Below, piece after piece: positions 1-9,179 of a stretch of 64,000 nucleotides of DNA (its first letter is position 1; each line of letters opens with the position of its first letter). Source of the stretch: Opitutia bacterium (GTDB lineage: Bacteria; Verrucomicrobiota; Verrucomicrobiia; Opitutales; Opitutaceae); the NCBI GenBank assembly GCA_947449835.1, contig CANFSZ010000007.1, positions 1-64,000 on the forward strand, given 5' to 3'. Under the pieces are notes generated by a model that saw only the letters and a program-made list of their open reading frames with translations, did not search any database and had not been told where the DNA came from. A program made the position numbers and the translations under genes.

Positions 1-1836
1 GGTTTCATCGACTTGGTCACCAAGCGTCCTTACTTCGACGGCACCAAGGGCTCCGTCAGCCTCACCATGGGCTCCTACGACACCAACCGCTGGACCCTCG
101 ATGTCGGCGGCCCGCTCTCCAAACAGCTCGCTTACCGCTTCAGCTACTCCGGTGAAAACTCCACCGGCTACTACGTCGACGGCCACAAGAAAACCGACTC
201 CTTCTACGGCGCGATTACCTGGCGCCCGAACCAAGTTTACGAACTGTTCGTGAACAGCCAGTGGTTCTCCGCTAACTACACCGAGAACTGGGGCATCAAC
301 CGCGTCACCCAAGACCTAATCGACAACGGTCGCTACGTCACCGGTATCAATATCAATAACGGTGCCACCGCCACGCCTTCCGACGCGCAGAACTCCAAGT
401 ACGTTCTCGGCGGCGGTAACACTATCGCTTGGGGCCCCACGGTTAAAATCAACCGACACACCCGCCTCTTGAAGCCCGGCAACGAGTCCCAAGGAGACGA
501 ATACAACTTCCAAGCCATCCAGACCGCCAAACTCAGCTCCGAGCTGAACTTTAAAAACACCTCCTACTGGAACTACACAAAGCGCAACACGCTTTCGACC
601 TACTATTACTCGGAAATCATCGACCCATCCTGGTTCGCTGAAAATCGCACCGAACTCATTCTCACCCAGAAGAACTACACCATCAACGCCGGTCTCGATC
701 TGCGCTATCAAAAGACCAAGGCCTACGACGACTACTTCTTCGAACCCGCCAACGTGTGGGACATCACCAAAGACCGCTCTGCAATCGATGTTTATCGCTC
801 CGACGCCTTCAATAGCGGCGGCAAAGGCTTCGCCGTCCCCGGCTGGCCCGGCCGCTACGCCGAACCCGGTCTATTCAACGGCGACACCAACGACAGTAAC
901 GCAACCACCTTTGGCCCCTTCGCCCAAGGCACTTACAAGTTCAGCGACGAGCTCAGCACGGTCGCCGGCTTCCGTCTCGACCACCTAACGGCCAACGTGC
1001 GCGAGCCCCTGCTCCCGCCCTACAAGAGCGCCGATATCAGCGTCGATATTCCCAGCTACAACGGCAGCGTCATCTACAAGACCACACCCAACTCGAGCCT
1101 CTACTTCACGTATAACTACAGTGAAAACACCTCCGGCGCTGTCGGCAACGGTGGTGGTATTACCGGTTGGAACGCGGCCGGCACCGCCCTCGACAAAGAA
1201 AACTTCACGCAGCCCAGCACGCTCTACGAACTCGGCGCTAAGTTTGCCCTCATGCAAAACAAGGTGTTCCTCAACTTCGCCGTCTACAACCAAGAGCGCA
1301 CCGCCAAGAGCACCAGCTCCACGGTCATCTCGAAGTATAAATACAAGGGCTTCGAATCGGAGTTGAACTACCAACCCAACAAGCACCTCTACGCGACGAT
1401 CTCCTACTCCTACATCGACGCGAAGCAGTCGGCTCCCTACCAGTACGGCCTCTTCGGCGGCTTCTCCGAATTGCCTCCCGCCAACCGCGCCAACCCGACC
1501 GCCAACATCGGCTCCGACGTCAAGGTCTCCGGCCTCCCAGAAAACCTCTTCAACGGCCTCATCTCCTACACCTTCACCAACGGTTTCGGCCTCAGCGCCA
1601 ATACCGTTGTGACCGGCAAGATGAACAACAACGCCGCCGGCTCCCTCGTGATCCCGCTGCAATACACCCTGGATCTCGGCGCTTCCTACAAATTCAAAAA
1701 GTGGGATTTCCGCGCCAACCTGCTGAACGCCACCAACGAGGAAAACTGGTCGCCACCGAATGCCGTCTACGGCAACGGCTCGATCCTCGCCCTCCCCGGC
1801 ACGCAGCTCCAGATCACCGCCAAATACAGCTTCTAA
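1..1836 (+). CDS. TonB-dependent receptor, C-terminal part (5' end outside window)
   Basis: The reading frame is open from base 1, so the gene starts upstream and the signal peptide, TonB box and most of the plug are missing. The first visible residues (GFIDLVTKRP) resemble the end of a TonB plug domain. The remaining roughly 600 residues have the alternating aromatic/polar pattern of an outer-membrane beta-barrel and end in a phenylalanine (ITAKYSF), the usual signal for barrel insertion. Such receptors import substrates across the outer membrane with energy from TonB-ExbBD; the substrate cannot be told from the sequence. A strong terminator follows. Family assignment is firm; the specific function is unknown. 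Confidence 0.93.
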   Translation, partial: GFIDLVTKRPYFDGTKGSVSLTMGSYDTNRWTLDVGGPLSKQLAYRFSYSGENSTGYYVDGHKKTDSFYGAITWRPNQVYELFVNSQWFSANYTENWGINRVTQDLIDNGRYVTGININNGATATPSDAQNSKYVLGGGNTIAWGPTVKINRHTRLLKPGNESQGDEYNFQAIQTAKLSSELNFKNTSYWNYTKRNTLSTYYYSEIIDPSWFAENRTELILTQKNYTINAGLDLRYQKTKAYDDYFFEPANVWDITKDRSAIDVYRSDAFNSGGKGFAVPGWPGRYAEPGLFNGDTNDSNATTFGPFAQGTYKFSDELSTVAGFRLDHLTANVREPLLPPYKSADISVDIPSYNGSVIYKTTPNSSLYFTYNYSENTSGAVGNGGGITGWNAAGTALDKENFTQPSTLYELGAKFALMQNKVFLNFAVYNQERTAKSTSSTVISKYKYKGFESELNYQPNKHLYATISYSYIDAKQSAPYQYGLFGGFSELPPANRANPTANIGSDVKVSGLPENLFNGLISYTFTNGFGLSANTVVTGKMNNNAAGSLVIPLQYTLDLGASYKFKKWDFRANLLNATNEENWSPPNAVYGNGSILALPGTQLQITAKYSF

Positions 1837-1871
1837 ACCCTTCGCCTCACGCGAACGTTTAGAAAACCTTC

Positions 1872-1899
1872 AGCCGCTCCCTCACCGGAGCGGCTTTTT
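1872..1899 (+). terminator. Rho-independent terminator after the TonB receptor
   Basis: A perfect 9-bp GC-rich stem (1872-1880 with 1887-1895) with a 6-base loop is followed by a run of T. It lies about 35 bases after the receptor stop codon. Confidence 0.88.
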
Positions 1900-1981
1900 G
1901 CTGCTCGCCCTCAGCCACTCCCGCCCGCTCCACTCAGGACGACATCAACCCCACTGGCCCGCCCCCTGCTAATCTTACCGT

Positions 1982-3313
1982 ATGTCTGCACCCCAGCCAC
2001 CTAGCGACCTTGCGTCCAAATCTACTCACCTCGTCTACGCCCTCGAGGCCCGCGTCCCGCTCGGGCCCGCGCTGCTCGTCAGCTTCCAACACGTTTCGGC
2101 CATGGTCGTCGGCACGATCACGCCCGCCCTCATCCTCGCCGGCATCCTCAAATTTTCTCCCGCCGATACCGCCTACTTAGTCAGCATGGCGCTACTCGCC
2201 TCGGCCGTGGGCACGTTTTTTCAAACCGGTCGCTACGGCCTCGTCGGCTCGGGCTTGCTCAGCGTCACCGGCACGAGCTTCGCGTTTCTCGGACCGCTGA
2301 TCCAAGCGGGCCAAGCCGGCGGACTTGCCCTGATGTTCGGCATGTCGCTGGCCGCCGCGCCCGTGCAACTCATCTTCGCGCCGTTTCTCCCCAAACTTAA
2401 AAACCTCTTCGCGCCGATCGTCTCAGGTGTCGTCGTTTTGCTCATCGGCCTGTCGCTAATTCCCACCGCGATGTTTGGCATCGCCGCGCCGATCGCCCCC
2501 GGCGCGCCCGCTTGGGGCGGAGCTTTAGTCGCTGCCATCGTGGTCGCGGTGATGCTCATCGCCCAAACCACGGGCCGCCCTTGGGCTCGCCTCGGCAGTG
2601 TGCTCTTCGGTCTCATCGCGGGTTACTTGGTCTGCGGTTTCGCCGGGTGGCTCCAACCGCCCGCGCTCGGCGATGGCACGTGGATCGTGATCCCGAAACT
2701 ACTCCCGCACCACTTGGCTTTTAGTTGGGCGCTGCTGATGCCTTTCGCGTTTATCTATCTCGTTTCCGTCCTCGAAGCGCTCGGCGACATGACCGCCACC
2801 GCGCAACTCTCCGGCCTCGACACGCATGGGTCCGAGCATTGGACGCGGCTGCGCGGCGGCATAATCGCCGACGGGCTCACGAGCATCTTCGCCGCGCTTA
2901 CCGGCGGTTTCCCGAGCACGACCTTCGCCCAAAACAACGGCGTGATACAGATCACCGGCGTCGCGAGCCGCCGCATCGGGCCGATCATGGCGTTGATGCT
3001 CGCCGCCCTCGCACTTTTCCCGGCGGTTGGGCGTTGGATCACAGCGATGCCGGGTGCAATTCTTGGCGCGCTTGCGCTGATGCTCTTCGGTCTGGTCGCC
3101 GTCTCCGGTCTGCGCCTCATCGAACGCGCTGGGCTAACGTCGCGCAACGGCCTGATCATCGCGCTCTCGCTGGCCGTCGGCCTCGGTGCGCCCACGCAGG
3201 CCGCCTGGATTAAAACGCTGCCCGGCGTCATCCAAGCCCTTCTCGACTCCGGCATCGCCGCCGGCGGACTCACTGCGCTCGTGCTCAACCAGATCTTGCG
3301 GGAGCGCACTTGA
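1982..3313 (+). CDS. NCS2-family nucleobase permease (uracil/xanthine type)
   Basis: This 443-residue polytopic inner-membrane protein belongs to the nucleobase:cation symporter-2 family (UraA, PbuX, UacT relatives), which takes up uracil, xanthine or urate with protons or sodium. Visible hallmarks are an N-terminal QHVSAMVVGTITPALIL-like helix, the central GDMTATAQLSG segment, the stretch with FAQNNGVIQITGVASR, and a C-terminal MPGAILGALALMLFG helix. Length is normal for the family. It starts at an ATG after the receptor terminator and stands alone, so it probably has its own promoter. Which base it carries cannot be decided by eye. Confidence 0.9.
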   Translation: MSAPQPPSDLASKSTHLVYALEARVPLGPALLVSFQHVSAMVVGTITPALILAGILKFSPADTAYLVSMALLASAVGTFFQTGRYGLVGSGLLSVTGTSFAFLGPLIQAGQAGGLALMFGMSLAAAPVQLIFAPFLPKLKNLFAPIVSGVVVLLIGLSLIPTAMFGIAAPIAPGAPAWGGALVAAIVVAVMLIAQTTGRPWARLGSVLFGLIAGYLVCGFAGWLQPPALGDGTWIVIPKLLPHHLAFSWALLMPFAFIYLVSVLEALGDMTATAQLSGLDTHGSEHWTRLRGGIIADGLTSIFAALTGGFPSTTFAQNNGVIQITGVASRRIGPIMALMLAALALFPAVGRWITAMPGAILGALALMLFGLVAVSGLRLIERAGLTSRNGLIIALSLAVGLGAPTQAAWIKTLPGVIQALLDSGIAAGGLTALVLNQILRERT

Positions 3314-3398
3314 GCTGGCGGTGCAGATCACCGCGACGCGCTTCGCGCGATAATACCTTGTCGGACCCGCGCGATTTCACCGAAACTCGGCGTCACGG

Positions 3399-6300
3399 AT
3401 GAAGTATTTCTTCTCACTCCCCACCCTGCTAGTGGCCGCGTTGCTCAGCATCGTTGTTTCGATCCCGTTTCTACCGTTTGCCGCACCGGCTAGGGAGCAA
3501 TTTCATTTTGATATCACCGTAACGAGTAACACCCCGGGCTCGGCTCAACTCTTTTTTGACGTGGGTCGCGGCATCAACGAAGCCGACTCCACTCGCGTCA
3601 CGATCGAAAATAAAACCGGCCCACAATCGCTGCATTTGCCACTTCCGAGCGGAACTTATCGCGCATTCCGATTCGATCCTATTGACCGCACCGCCGAACT
3701 AACGCTGAGCGAGGCCGTCATCCGCGCCCACGACGGCCGCGTGCTGCAACGTTTCGCACTGAGTGAATTTACCGCGGACAATCAGATCCATTCTCTAGTG
3801 ACCAACGGCGACGCCCTTCGAGTCATCACCACGCCCGGTGCCGTCGATCCCAATCTCGGCCTCCGCCTTGCCTCCCCGTTTGAGCTTGTAACCACGATCG
3901 GCCAAAATTTACGCGTCAGTCTCAAAATCACCCTAGGTGTTTTCCTCTTCGTACTCGCCACCGTATGGTTAGTCGCTCGCTCGCGCGATCCACTGCGGCG
4001 CGGCTGGTCGTGGCTCGCGGCCCGCCCGTTGCGAGCGGTCTCGCTGGGGGCTTTGCTTGCGGTGGTCGCCAGCTCTTACCCCGTGCTGTTCTTCGGCAAA
4101 AGCATCGTCTCGCCCAACAATGGCACGATTCTCCTATACGAAGATTACCCGACCCTGCCCGGCAACCGCGACCGCGCCACCGCCAACGTCGCCGGCGCTG
4201 ATATCGGAGCAATCATGTGGCAACACATCCCGCTATCAATGCTGCAGCGCGACGCTGTACTGCGCGACGGCGAGCTCCCACTCTGGAACCGCTACAATTC
4301 CGCCGGCACCGTCTTGCTTGGCCAGGGCCAATCGATGTTCGGCGACCCGCTGCATTTCCTGGTCATCCTCGCCAACGGCGCGACGTGGGCTTGGGACTTA
4401 AAATACCTCATCGGCAAATGGCTGCTCGCCTGCGGTCTGGGCGTATGCGTCTTGCGGCTCACGAGCCATCTGCCCGCCGCGTTGCTTGTGACCTTCGCCG
4501 CGGATTTCGTCGGATTCTTTCCCTTTCGCGTCAATCATCCCGCGTTCTTCAGTTTTTGTTACGCGCCGTGGGCGCTTTATTGTTGGCTGCGCATCAGCAC
4601 CGCCCCGCGCTGGACGATCGCGGCTCGCTGGGTAGCCGGCCTGATGCTCGCCAACGGGATGTTGATGAACAGCGGCACGGCGAAAGAAGCCTACATGTTG
4701 TTGCTCACGCTCAACTTTGCCGGCGCCTGCACGCTCCTGCTCGCACCGCTTTCCGGCAGCGAGCGGCTGATCCGTTTCGCCCTCGGCGCTTGGGCCGGAA
4801 TTATTTTCCTCTGCCTAGGCGCGCCGGTCTGGCTCACGTTTCTCGATGCGCTGAAAGAAGCCTACACGAGCTACAACGCCGCCACCGCGTATCAGCTCCA
4901 ACCCAGCCTCGCCCTCGGCTTTTTTGACGAAATCCTCCTGCGACCATTCTGGGTTAACGAAACCGTTTACAACCCCTCCGCGAATTTCTTGTTCCTCACC
5001 GGGCTGCTGGGCTTCCTCGTTTATCTGCGCGCCGTTACGCTCAATCGCGTCGTGCTGGCGCTCGCCCTCGCCGCGTTGGTGCCGTTGTCCATTGTCTTCG
5101 GACTCATACCGCCGCTCTGGATTATAAAAATCCCGTTCCTGGGCAACGTCGCCCACATTGATAATTCCTTCGGTATCGGGCTCATTCAACTGCTGATCGT
5201 GCTCGCTGGGGTCGGCTTCGCCAGCGCCGCGACGCGCCTCAAGCGCCCCGAGGCCCGCGCCGATCTCGGTATCGCCAGCTTGCTGTTAGGCGCGCTCGTT
5301 TTCCCCTACATCGCTTTTCGGCAAACCATCCAACGCAGCACGTTCTCTTACCTACATTGGGGTGAAACATTGCCCTACAGCTCGTTTGTCTGGGGCAGTC
5401 TCATCGTGCTGCTCCTCGCCGCGGTCGGCTTCATGCTGATCGCACGTCGCATCCTCACCCGCGGCCCCACTGCAGCCACGCTGATTTTTGCCCTCACGTG
5501 CATGGTTGTGATGCTCTGGCGCCACGGCTGGCACGCCGGCGTGGGCTTTGAGGGACGCGTGGTCGCTCCCGCCGCCCGTGCCGACTTCAACGCTGCATCT
5601 CCCGCCATCACCGCCCTCCGCGCCGATCAAAAAAATGAGCCGTCGCGGGCATTCGGTTTCCAAGGTAATCTCTTCCCGGGCTGGAACGATGTTTACCGCC
5701 TAGAAGGCCTTAACGGCCCCGATGCTCTCATTAACCCACACTATCGAGAACTGATCGAGGCCTGCGACTTTGTGCGCATCTGGGATTGGCGCATCTACCA
5801 AGAGATTGGCCCCTACGCACCGCTTCGCCCCTACTATGATTTTCTCAACGTCCGCCATTACCTCGACTACCACAGCGGACAACCTGCACTCGCCACTCTT
5901 TTCACGAAGATCTTCGATGGCGACCTCGACGTTTACCGCAGCGAGTCCGTCTGGCCGCGCGCCTTTTTCACCGACCGCCTCGCCACCTACGGCACGGCTA
6001 AAGACTTCGCCAAACTCATCGCCGCCAGCGACGGCCGCCCCTTCGCCGCCATGCAGGCCGGCGACCCCGCCCTCCGCACGGATATTCCCGCCACCCTCTC
6101 TACGCGTATCGTTACGCCTGCGCGCAACTACCGCATCACGACCAACACCACGGCATTCGACGTCGACGCTGCCGGCCCCGGCCTCGTCGCCCTCACCGAA
6201 GCCTGGTTGCCGCACGACTTTCGCGTCACCCTCGACGGCAAACGCGTAGATTACTTAAGGTTAAATCACGCCTTCAAAGGCGTCTTCATTCCCAAGGCCG

Positions 6301-6428
6301 GTCTCCATCACCTCGAGTTCACCTACCGTCCCCAACGCTTCACCCTCGCCCTCAACCTCGCCACCCTCGGCCTCGGGCTCTTGGGCCTCAGCGCTTGGCT
6401 CGTGCGGCGTGCTGAAAAAAAGGGGTAG
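3399..6428 (+). CDS. YfhO-like polytopic membrane protein (putative GT-C glycosyltransferase)
   Basis: This protein has 1009 residues. An N-terminal membrane anchor precedes a roughly 150-residue beta-rich extracytoplasmic segment, then many hydrophobic helices with a loop containing DIGAIMWQHIPL and LPLWNRY, as in YfhO-type proteins. The C-terminal part is soluble and ends with a YfhO-like domain (LPHDFRVTLDGK, then FTYRPQRF) before a last helix. YfhO of Bacillus glycosylates lipoteichoic acid using a polyprenyl-phosphate sugar made by a GT2 partner. Here a GT2 gene starts 33 bases downstream, which fits that pairing. Acceptor and sugar are unknown. The N-terminal beta segment is longer than I expect for typical YfhO. 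Confidence 0.8.
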   Translation: MKYFFSLPTLLVAALLSIVVSIPFLPFAAPAREQFHFDITVTSNTPGSAQLFFDVGRGINEADSTRVTIENKTGPQSLHLPLPSGTYRAFRFDPIDRTAELTLSEAVIRAHDGRVLQRFALSEFTADNQIHSLVTNGDALRVITTPGAVDPNLGLRLASPFELVTTIGQNLRVSLKITLGVFLFVLATVWLVARSRDPLRRGWSWLAARPLRAVSLGALLAVVASSYPVLFFGKSIVSPNNGTILLYEDYPTLPGNRDRATANVAGADIGAIMWQHIPLSMLQRDAVLRDGELPLWNRYNSAGTVLLGQGQSMFGDPLHFLVILANGATWAWDLKYLIGKWLLACGLGVCVLRLTSHLPAALLVTFAADFVGFFPFRVNHPAFFSFCYAPWALYCWLRISTAPRWTIAARWVAGLMLANGMLMNSGTAKEAYMLLLTLNFAGACTLLLAPLSGSERLIRFALGAWAGIIFLCLGAPVWLTFLDALKEAYTSYNAATAYQLQPSLALGFFDEILLRPFWVNETVYNPSANFLFLTGLLGFLVYLRAVTLNRVVLALALAALVPLSIVFGLIPPLWIIKIPFLGNVAHIDNSFGIGLIQLLIVLAGVGFASAATRLKRPEARADLGIASLLLGALVFPYIAFRQTIQRSTFSYLHWGETLPYSSFVWGSLIVLLLAAVGFMLIARRILTRGPTAATLIFALTCMVVMLWRHGWHAGVGFEGRVVAPAARADFNAASPAITALRADQKNEPSRAFGFQGNLFPGWNDVYRLEGLNGPDALINPHYRELIEACDFVRIWDWRIYQEIGPYAPLRPYYDFLNVRHYLDYHSGQPALATLFTKIFDGDLDVYRSESVWPRAFFTDRLATYGTAKDFAKLIAASDGRPFAAMQAGDPALRTDIPATLSTRIVTPARNYRITTNTTAFDVDAAGPGLVALTEAWLPHDFRVTLDGKRVDYLRLNHAFKGVFIPKAGLHHLEFTYRPQRFTLALNLATLGLGLLGLSAWLVRRAEKKG

Positions 6429-6461
6429 CCAACCCGCCCTCGCTCCCACCACCGTCAACGC

Positions 6462-7211
6462 GTGTCTGCTCTCCCGCCCACACCTCTCACTCTATCCGTC
6501 ATCGTCCCCATCTTCAATGAGGCCGCGACGCTCCGCACTGCGCTCGACGCCATCGTCGCCAAATCCGTCGTCGGCTGGGAGATCGAATTAATTTTCATCG
6601 AAAGTAATTCCACCGACGGCTCTCGCGCCATCGTCGAGACTTACCGCAGCCACCCACGCGTCACGCTCCTGCTCGAAGATAAACCTCGCGGCAAGGGCCA
6701 CGCCGTCCGCGCCGCCCTCGCCCGCGCCACCGGCAGCTTCGTTCTGATCCAAGACGCCGATCTCGAATACGATCTCAACGACTACGAAAAACTCCTCGCG
6801 CCCCTCGCCTCCGGCGAACGCACGTTCATCCTCGGCTCCCGCCACGGCCCCGGCGACGGCTTCGCAATGCGCAAGTTCGACGACCAGCCCTTTCACGCGT
6901 TTCTCCTCAACTCCGCGCATTGGACGTTCACGCTGCTCATCGATGTTTCCCTCGGTATTTGGCTGAAAGACCCCTTCACGATGTACAAAGTCTTCCGCCG
7001 CGATGCCCTTAACGGCCTCACGCTCAAGTGCAACCGCTTCGACTTTGATTGGGAGCTGCTCATCAAGCTAATCCGCGCCGGCCACCGGCCTATCGAAATT
7101 CCCATCAGCTACAACTCTCGCTCCTTCAAAGAGGGTAAAAAAATTCGCATGTTTCGCGACCCGCTCACGTGGATCGTCGCTTGGGCCAAGGCGCGCTTCG
7201 GTCCGCTCTGA
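6462..7211 (+). CDS. GT2 glycosyltransferase, DPM1/polyprenyl-phosphate sugar synthase type
   Basis: This is a 249-residue GT-A fold enzyme starting at GTG. It has the IVPIFNEAATL entry motif, a donor-binding IESNSTDGS loop and a QDADLEYD metal/nucleotide site (DXD type). The remainder (GSRHG, then DPFTMYKVFR and RFDFDWELLIKLI) resembles dolichyl-phosphate mannose synthase-like enzymes that put a sugar on a polyprenyl phosphate at the cytoplasmic face. There is no C-terminal membrane pair. It lies 33 bases after the YfhO-like gene and 33 bases before an SDR gene, suggesting one transcription unit. Sugar specificity is unknown. Confidence 0.87.
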   Translation: MSALPPTPLTLSVIVPIFNEAATLRTALDAIVAKSVVGWEIELIFIESNSTDGSRAIVETYRSHPRVTLLLEDKPRGKGHAVRAALARATGSFVLIQDADLEYDLNDYEKLLAPLASGERTFILGSRHGPGDGFAMRKFDDQPFHAFLLNSAHWTFTLLIDVSLGIWLKDPFTMYKVFRRDALNGLTLKCNRFDFDWELLIKLIRAGHRPIEIPISYNSRSFKEGKKIRMFRDPLTWIVAWAKARFGPL

Positions 7212-7244
7212 GTTTTTAACGCTCTTACCGCTTACTCATTAGTC

Positions 7245-8306
7245 ATGGCTAAAACCCTACTTGTCACCGGTTCTTCCGGCCTCATCGGCTCCGAAGTCTG
7301 CGTCTATTTCGCGCGCGAACTCGGCTACACTGTCCACGGCGTCGACAATAACCAACGCGCCGTCTTCTTTGGCCCCTCCGGCGACACACGCTGGAACCAA
7401 AGCCGTCTCGCCGCCGAGCTACCCGGCTTCGTCCACCACGAGCTCGATATCCGCGACCGCGCCGGCGTCCTCGCCCTCGTCAAAGCCGTCAAACCTTCCG
7501 TCATCGTTCACACCGCCGCGCAACCGTCGCACGACCGCGCCGCCGCCATTCCCTTCGACGATTTCGACACCAACGCCGTCGGCACGCTCAACCTCCTCGA
7601 AGCCGCTCGCCAAGCCGCGCCCGAGTCACCGTTCGTGCACATGTCGACGAACAAAGTCTACGGCGACGCGCCCAACCGCATCGCGCTCCGAGAGCTCCCC
7701 ACCCGCTGGGATTACGCCGACCCCGCGTACGAACACGGCATCGCCGAAACCTTCACCATCGACCAATCGAAACACTCGCTCTTCGGCGCCAGCAAAGTCG
7801 CCGCCGATGTGATGGTTCAAGAATACGGCCGGTATTTTAATCTCCCGACCTGCGCCCTCCGCGGCGGCTGCCTCACCGGCCCCAACCACACCGGCGTCGA
7901 GCTCCACGGCTTCCTCAGCTACCTCGTGAAGTGCAACCTCGAGGGCCGCGAATACCGCGTCTTCGGCTACAAGGGTAAACAGGTCCGCGACAACATCCAC
8001 TCGCTCGACGTCGCCCGCTTCATGGCCGCTTTCGTCGCCGCCCCGCGCGCCGGCGAAGTTTACAACCTCGGCGGCGGCAAGGCCAACAGCACGTCCATTC
8101 TCGAAGCGTTCAAAATCGCGGAAAAATTCACCGGCAAAGCGCAGGTCCACACCTACGTGAACGAAAACCGCGCCGGCGACCACATCTGCTACTACAGCGA
8201 TCTGCGCAAAATGCGCGCCCACTATCCGTCGTGGGATATCACTCAATCACTCGAAGAAACGATCCGCCAGATCGTCGAATCCTGGAAAAAACGGAACGCC
8301 CCCTGA
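7245..8306 (+). CDS. Extended SDR sugar-nucleotide enzyme, CDP-paratose 2-epimerase-like
   Basis: This is a 353-residue NAD(P)-binding extended short-chain dehydrogenase. The Rossmann motif GSSGLIG is at residues 9-15, STNKVYGD at 134-141, and LRGGCLTGP and RDNIHSLD follow, as in the CDP-paratose 2-epimerase (tyvelose) branch. The usual catalytic YxxxK reads FGASK: Phe180 stands where tyrosine is expected and Lys184 is kept. I recall this FGxSK variant as common in one subfamily, so it is probably functional with altered chemistry, but that was not checked. It sits between the GT2 and methyltransferase genes, consistent with sugar-nucleotide tailoring. Confidence 0.85.
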   Translation: MAKTLLVTGSSGLIGSEVCVYFARELGYTVHGVDNNQRAVFFGPSGDTRWNQSRLAAELPGFVHHELDIRDRAGVLALVKAVKPSVIVHTAAQPSHDRAAAIPFDDFDTNAVGTLNLLEAARQAAPESPFVHMSTNKVYGDAPNRIALRELPTRWDYADPAYEHGIAETFTIDQSKHSLFGASKVAADVMVQEYGRYFNLPTCALRGGCLTGPNHTGVELHGFLSYLVKCNLEGREYRVFGYKGKQVRDNIHSLDVARFMAAFVAAPRAGEVYNLGGGKANSTSILEAFKIAEKFTGKAQVHTYVNENRAGDHICYYSDLRKMRAHYPSWDITQSLEETIRQIVESWKKRNAP

Positions 8307-8322
8307 TTCGCTTTTTTAGTTC

Positions 8323-9114
8323 ATGACCGATTTTAAACACTTCTTTGGCGTCCCGCCCTCCGATCAAAACGCCCTCGATCTCTTCGCTGGCGAATGGTCG
8401 TCCTCGCCGCCCGCCTGTCGCCCCGATTTAAAAGCTGGTGCGACGCCGTTGTTTGATGATCCGCGCATGCAATGGGCGCACGACCGCTTCAACGAGATGG
8501 GTCTCACCGGCGGTTTCGCCGGTCGCGACGTGCTCGAGCTCGGGCCACTCGAGGGCGCGCACACGTACCTCATCGACAAACTCGGCGCCACCAGCATCAC
8601 CGCCGTCGAAGCCAACGCCCGCGCTTACTTGAAATGCCTCATCGCCAAAGAAACCTTTGGCATGCCCCACGCCCGATTCCTCCTCGGCGATGTGCTTTCC
8701 TACCTGCACTCGAACGAGCGCACCTTCGACATCACGATCGCCTGCGGCATTCTTTATCACCTTACCAATCCCGTCGAACTCCTCGAGCTTCTCGGCCGCC
8801 GCAGCAAAGCGATTTTCCTCTGGACGGTTTTCTACGACCCCGAATTCGTCGCAAAAAACCCCGTCCCCGGTGCCAAGTTTTCCGAGGCATTGCCCATGGA
8901 ACACGCCGGCTACAAACACACCGTTCATCGTTTCAACTACGGCCCTTCGCTCGACTGGAAAGGCTTCTGCGGTGGCGGCGAGATTTACAGTTATTGGATG
9001 GAGAAATCCGAAATCGTCGGAGCCCTCGAAAAATTCGGTTTCACCGATTTCCGCATCGAGCAGCATCCGAACATCCACGGCAGCGCGCTCATGCTTGCCG
9101 CCCGAAAGGCATAA
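8323..9114 (+). CDS. Class I SAM-dependent methyltransferase
   Basis: This 263-residue protein carries the SAM-binding motif I VLELGPLEGAH, followed by an acidic second strand (ITAVEAN) and motif IV/V around IACGILYHLTNP. It is the last gene of the YfhO-GT2-SDR unit, 16 bases after the SDR gene, and a terminator follows. A role in methylating a sugar or sugar nucleotide is inferred only from this context. The start is an ATG with no clear Shine-Dalgarno sequence but a T-rich leader. Confidence 0.82.
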   Translation: MTDFKHFFGVPPSDQNALDLFAGEWSSSPPACRPDLKAGATPLFDDPRMQWAHDRFNEMGLTGGFAGRDVLELGPLEGAHTYLIDKLGATSITAVEANARAYLKCLIAKETFGMPHARFLLGDVLSYLHSNERTFDITIACGILYHLTNPVELLELLGRRSKAIFLWTVFYDPEFVAKNPVPGAKFSEALPMEHAGYKHTVHRFNYGPSLDWKGFCGGGEIYSYWMEKSEIVGALEKFGFTDFRIEQHPNIHGSALMLAARKA

Positions 9115-9144
9115 AAAAACTTCCGGCAACGTCCGGAATTTTTT
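9115..9144 (+). terminator. Bidirectional terminator between convergent genes
   Basis: A 6-bp stem (9121-9126 with 9133-9138) is flanked by an A run before it and six T after it. The symmetry lets it serve both the methyltransferase gene and the convergent DUF362 gene. Confidence 0.8.
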
Positions 9145-9179
9145 ACTTGGAGACAGTCGCGCGAAATTCGCGCTGAGGC

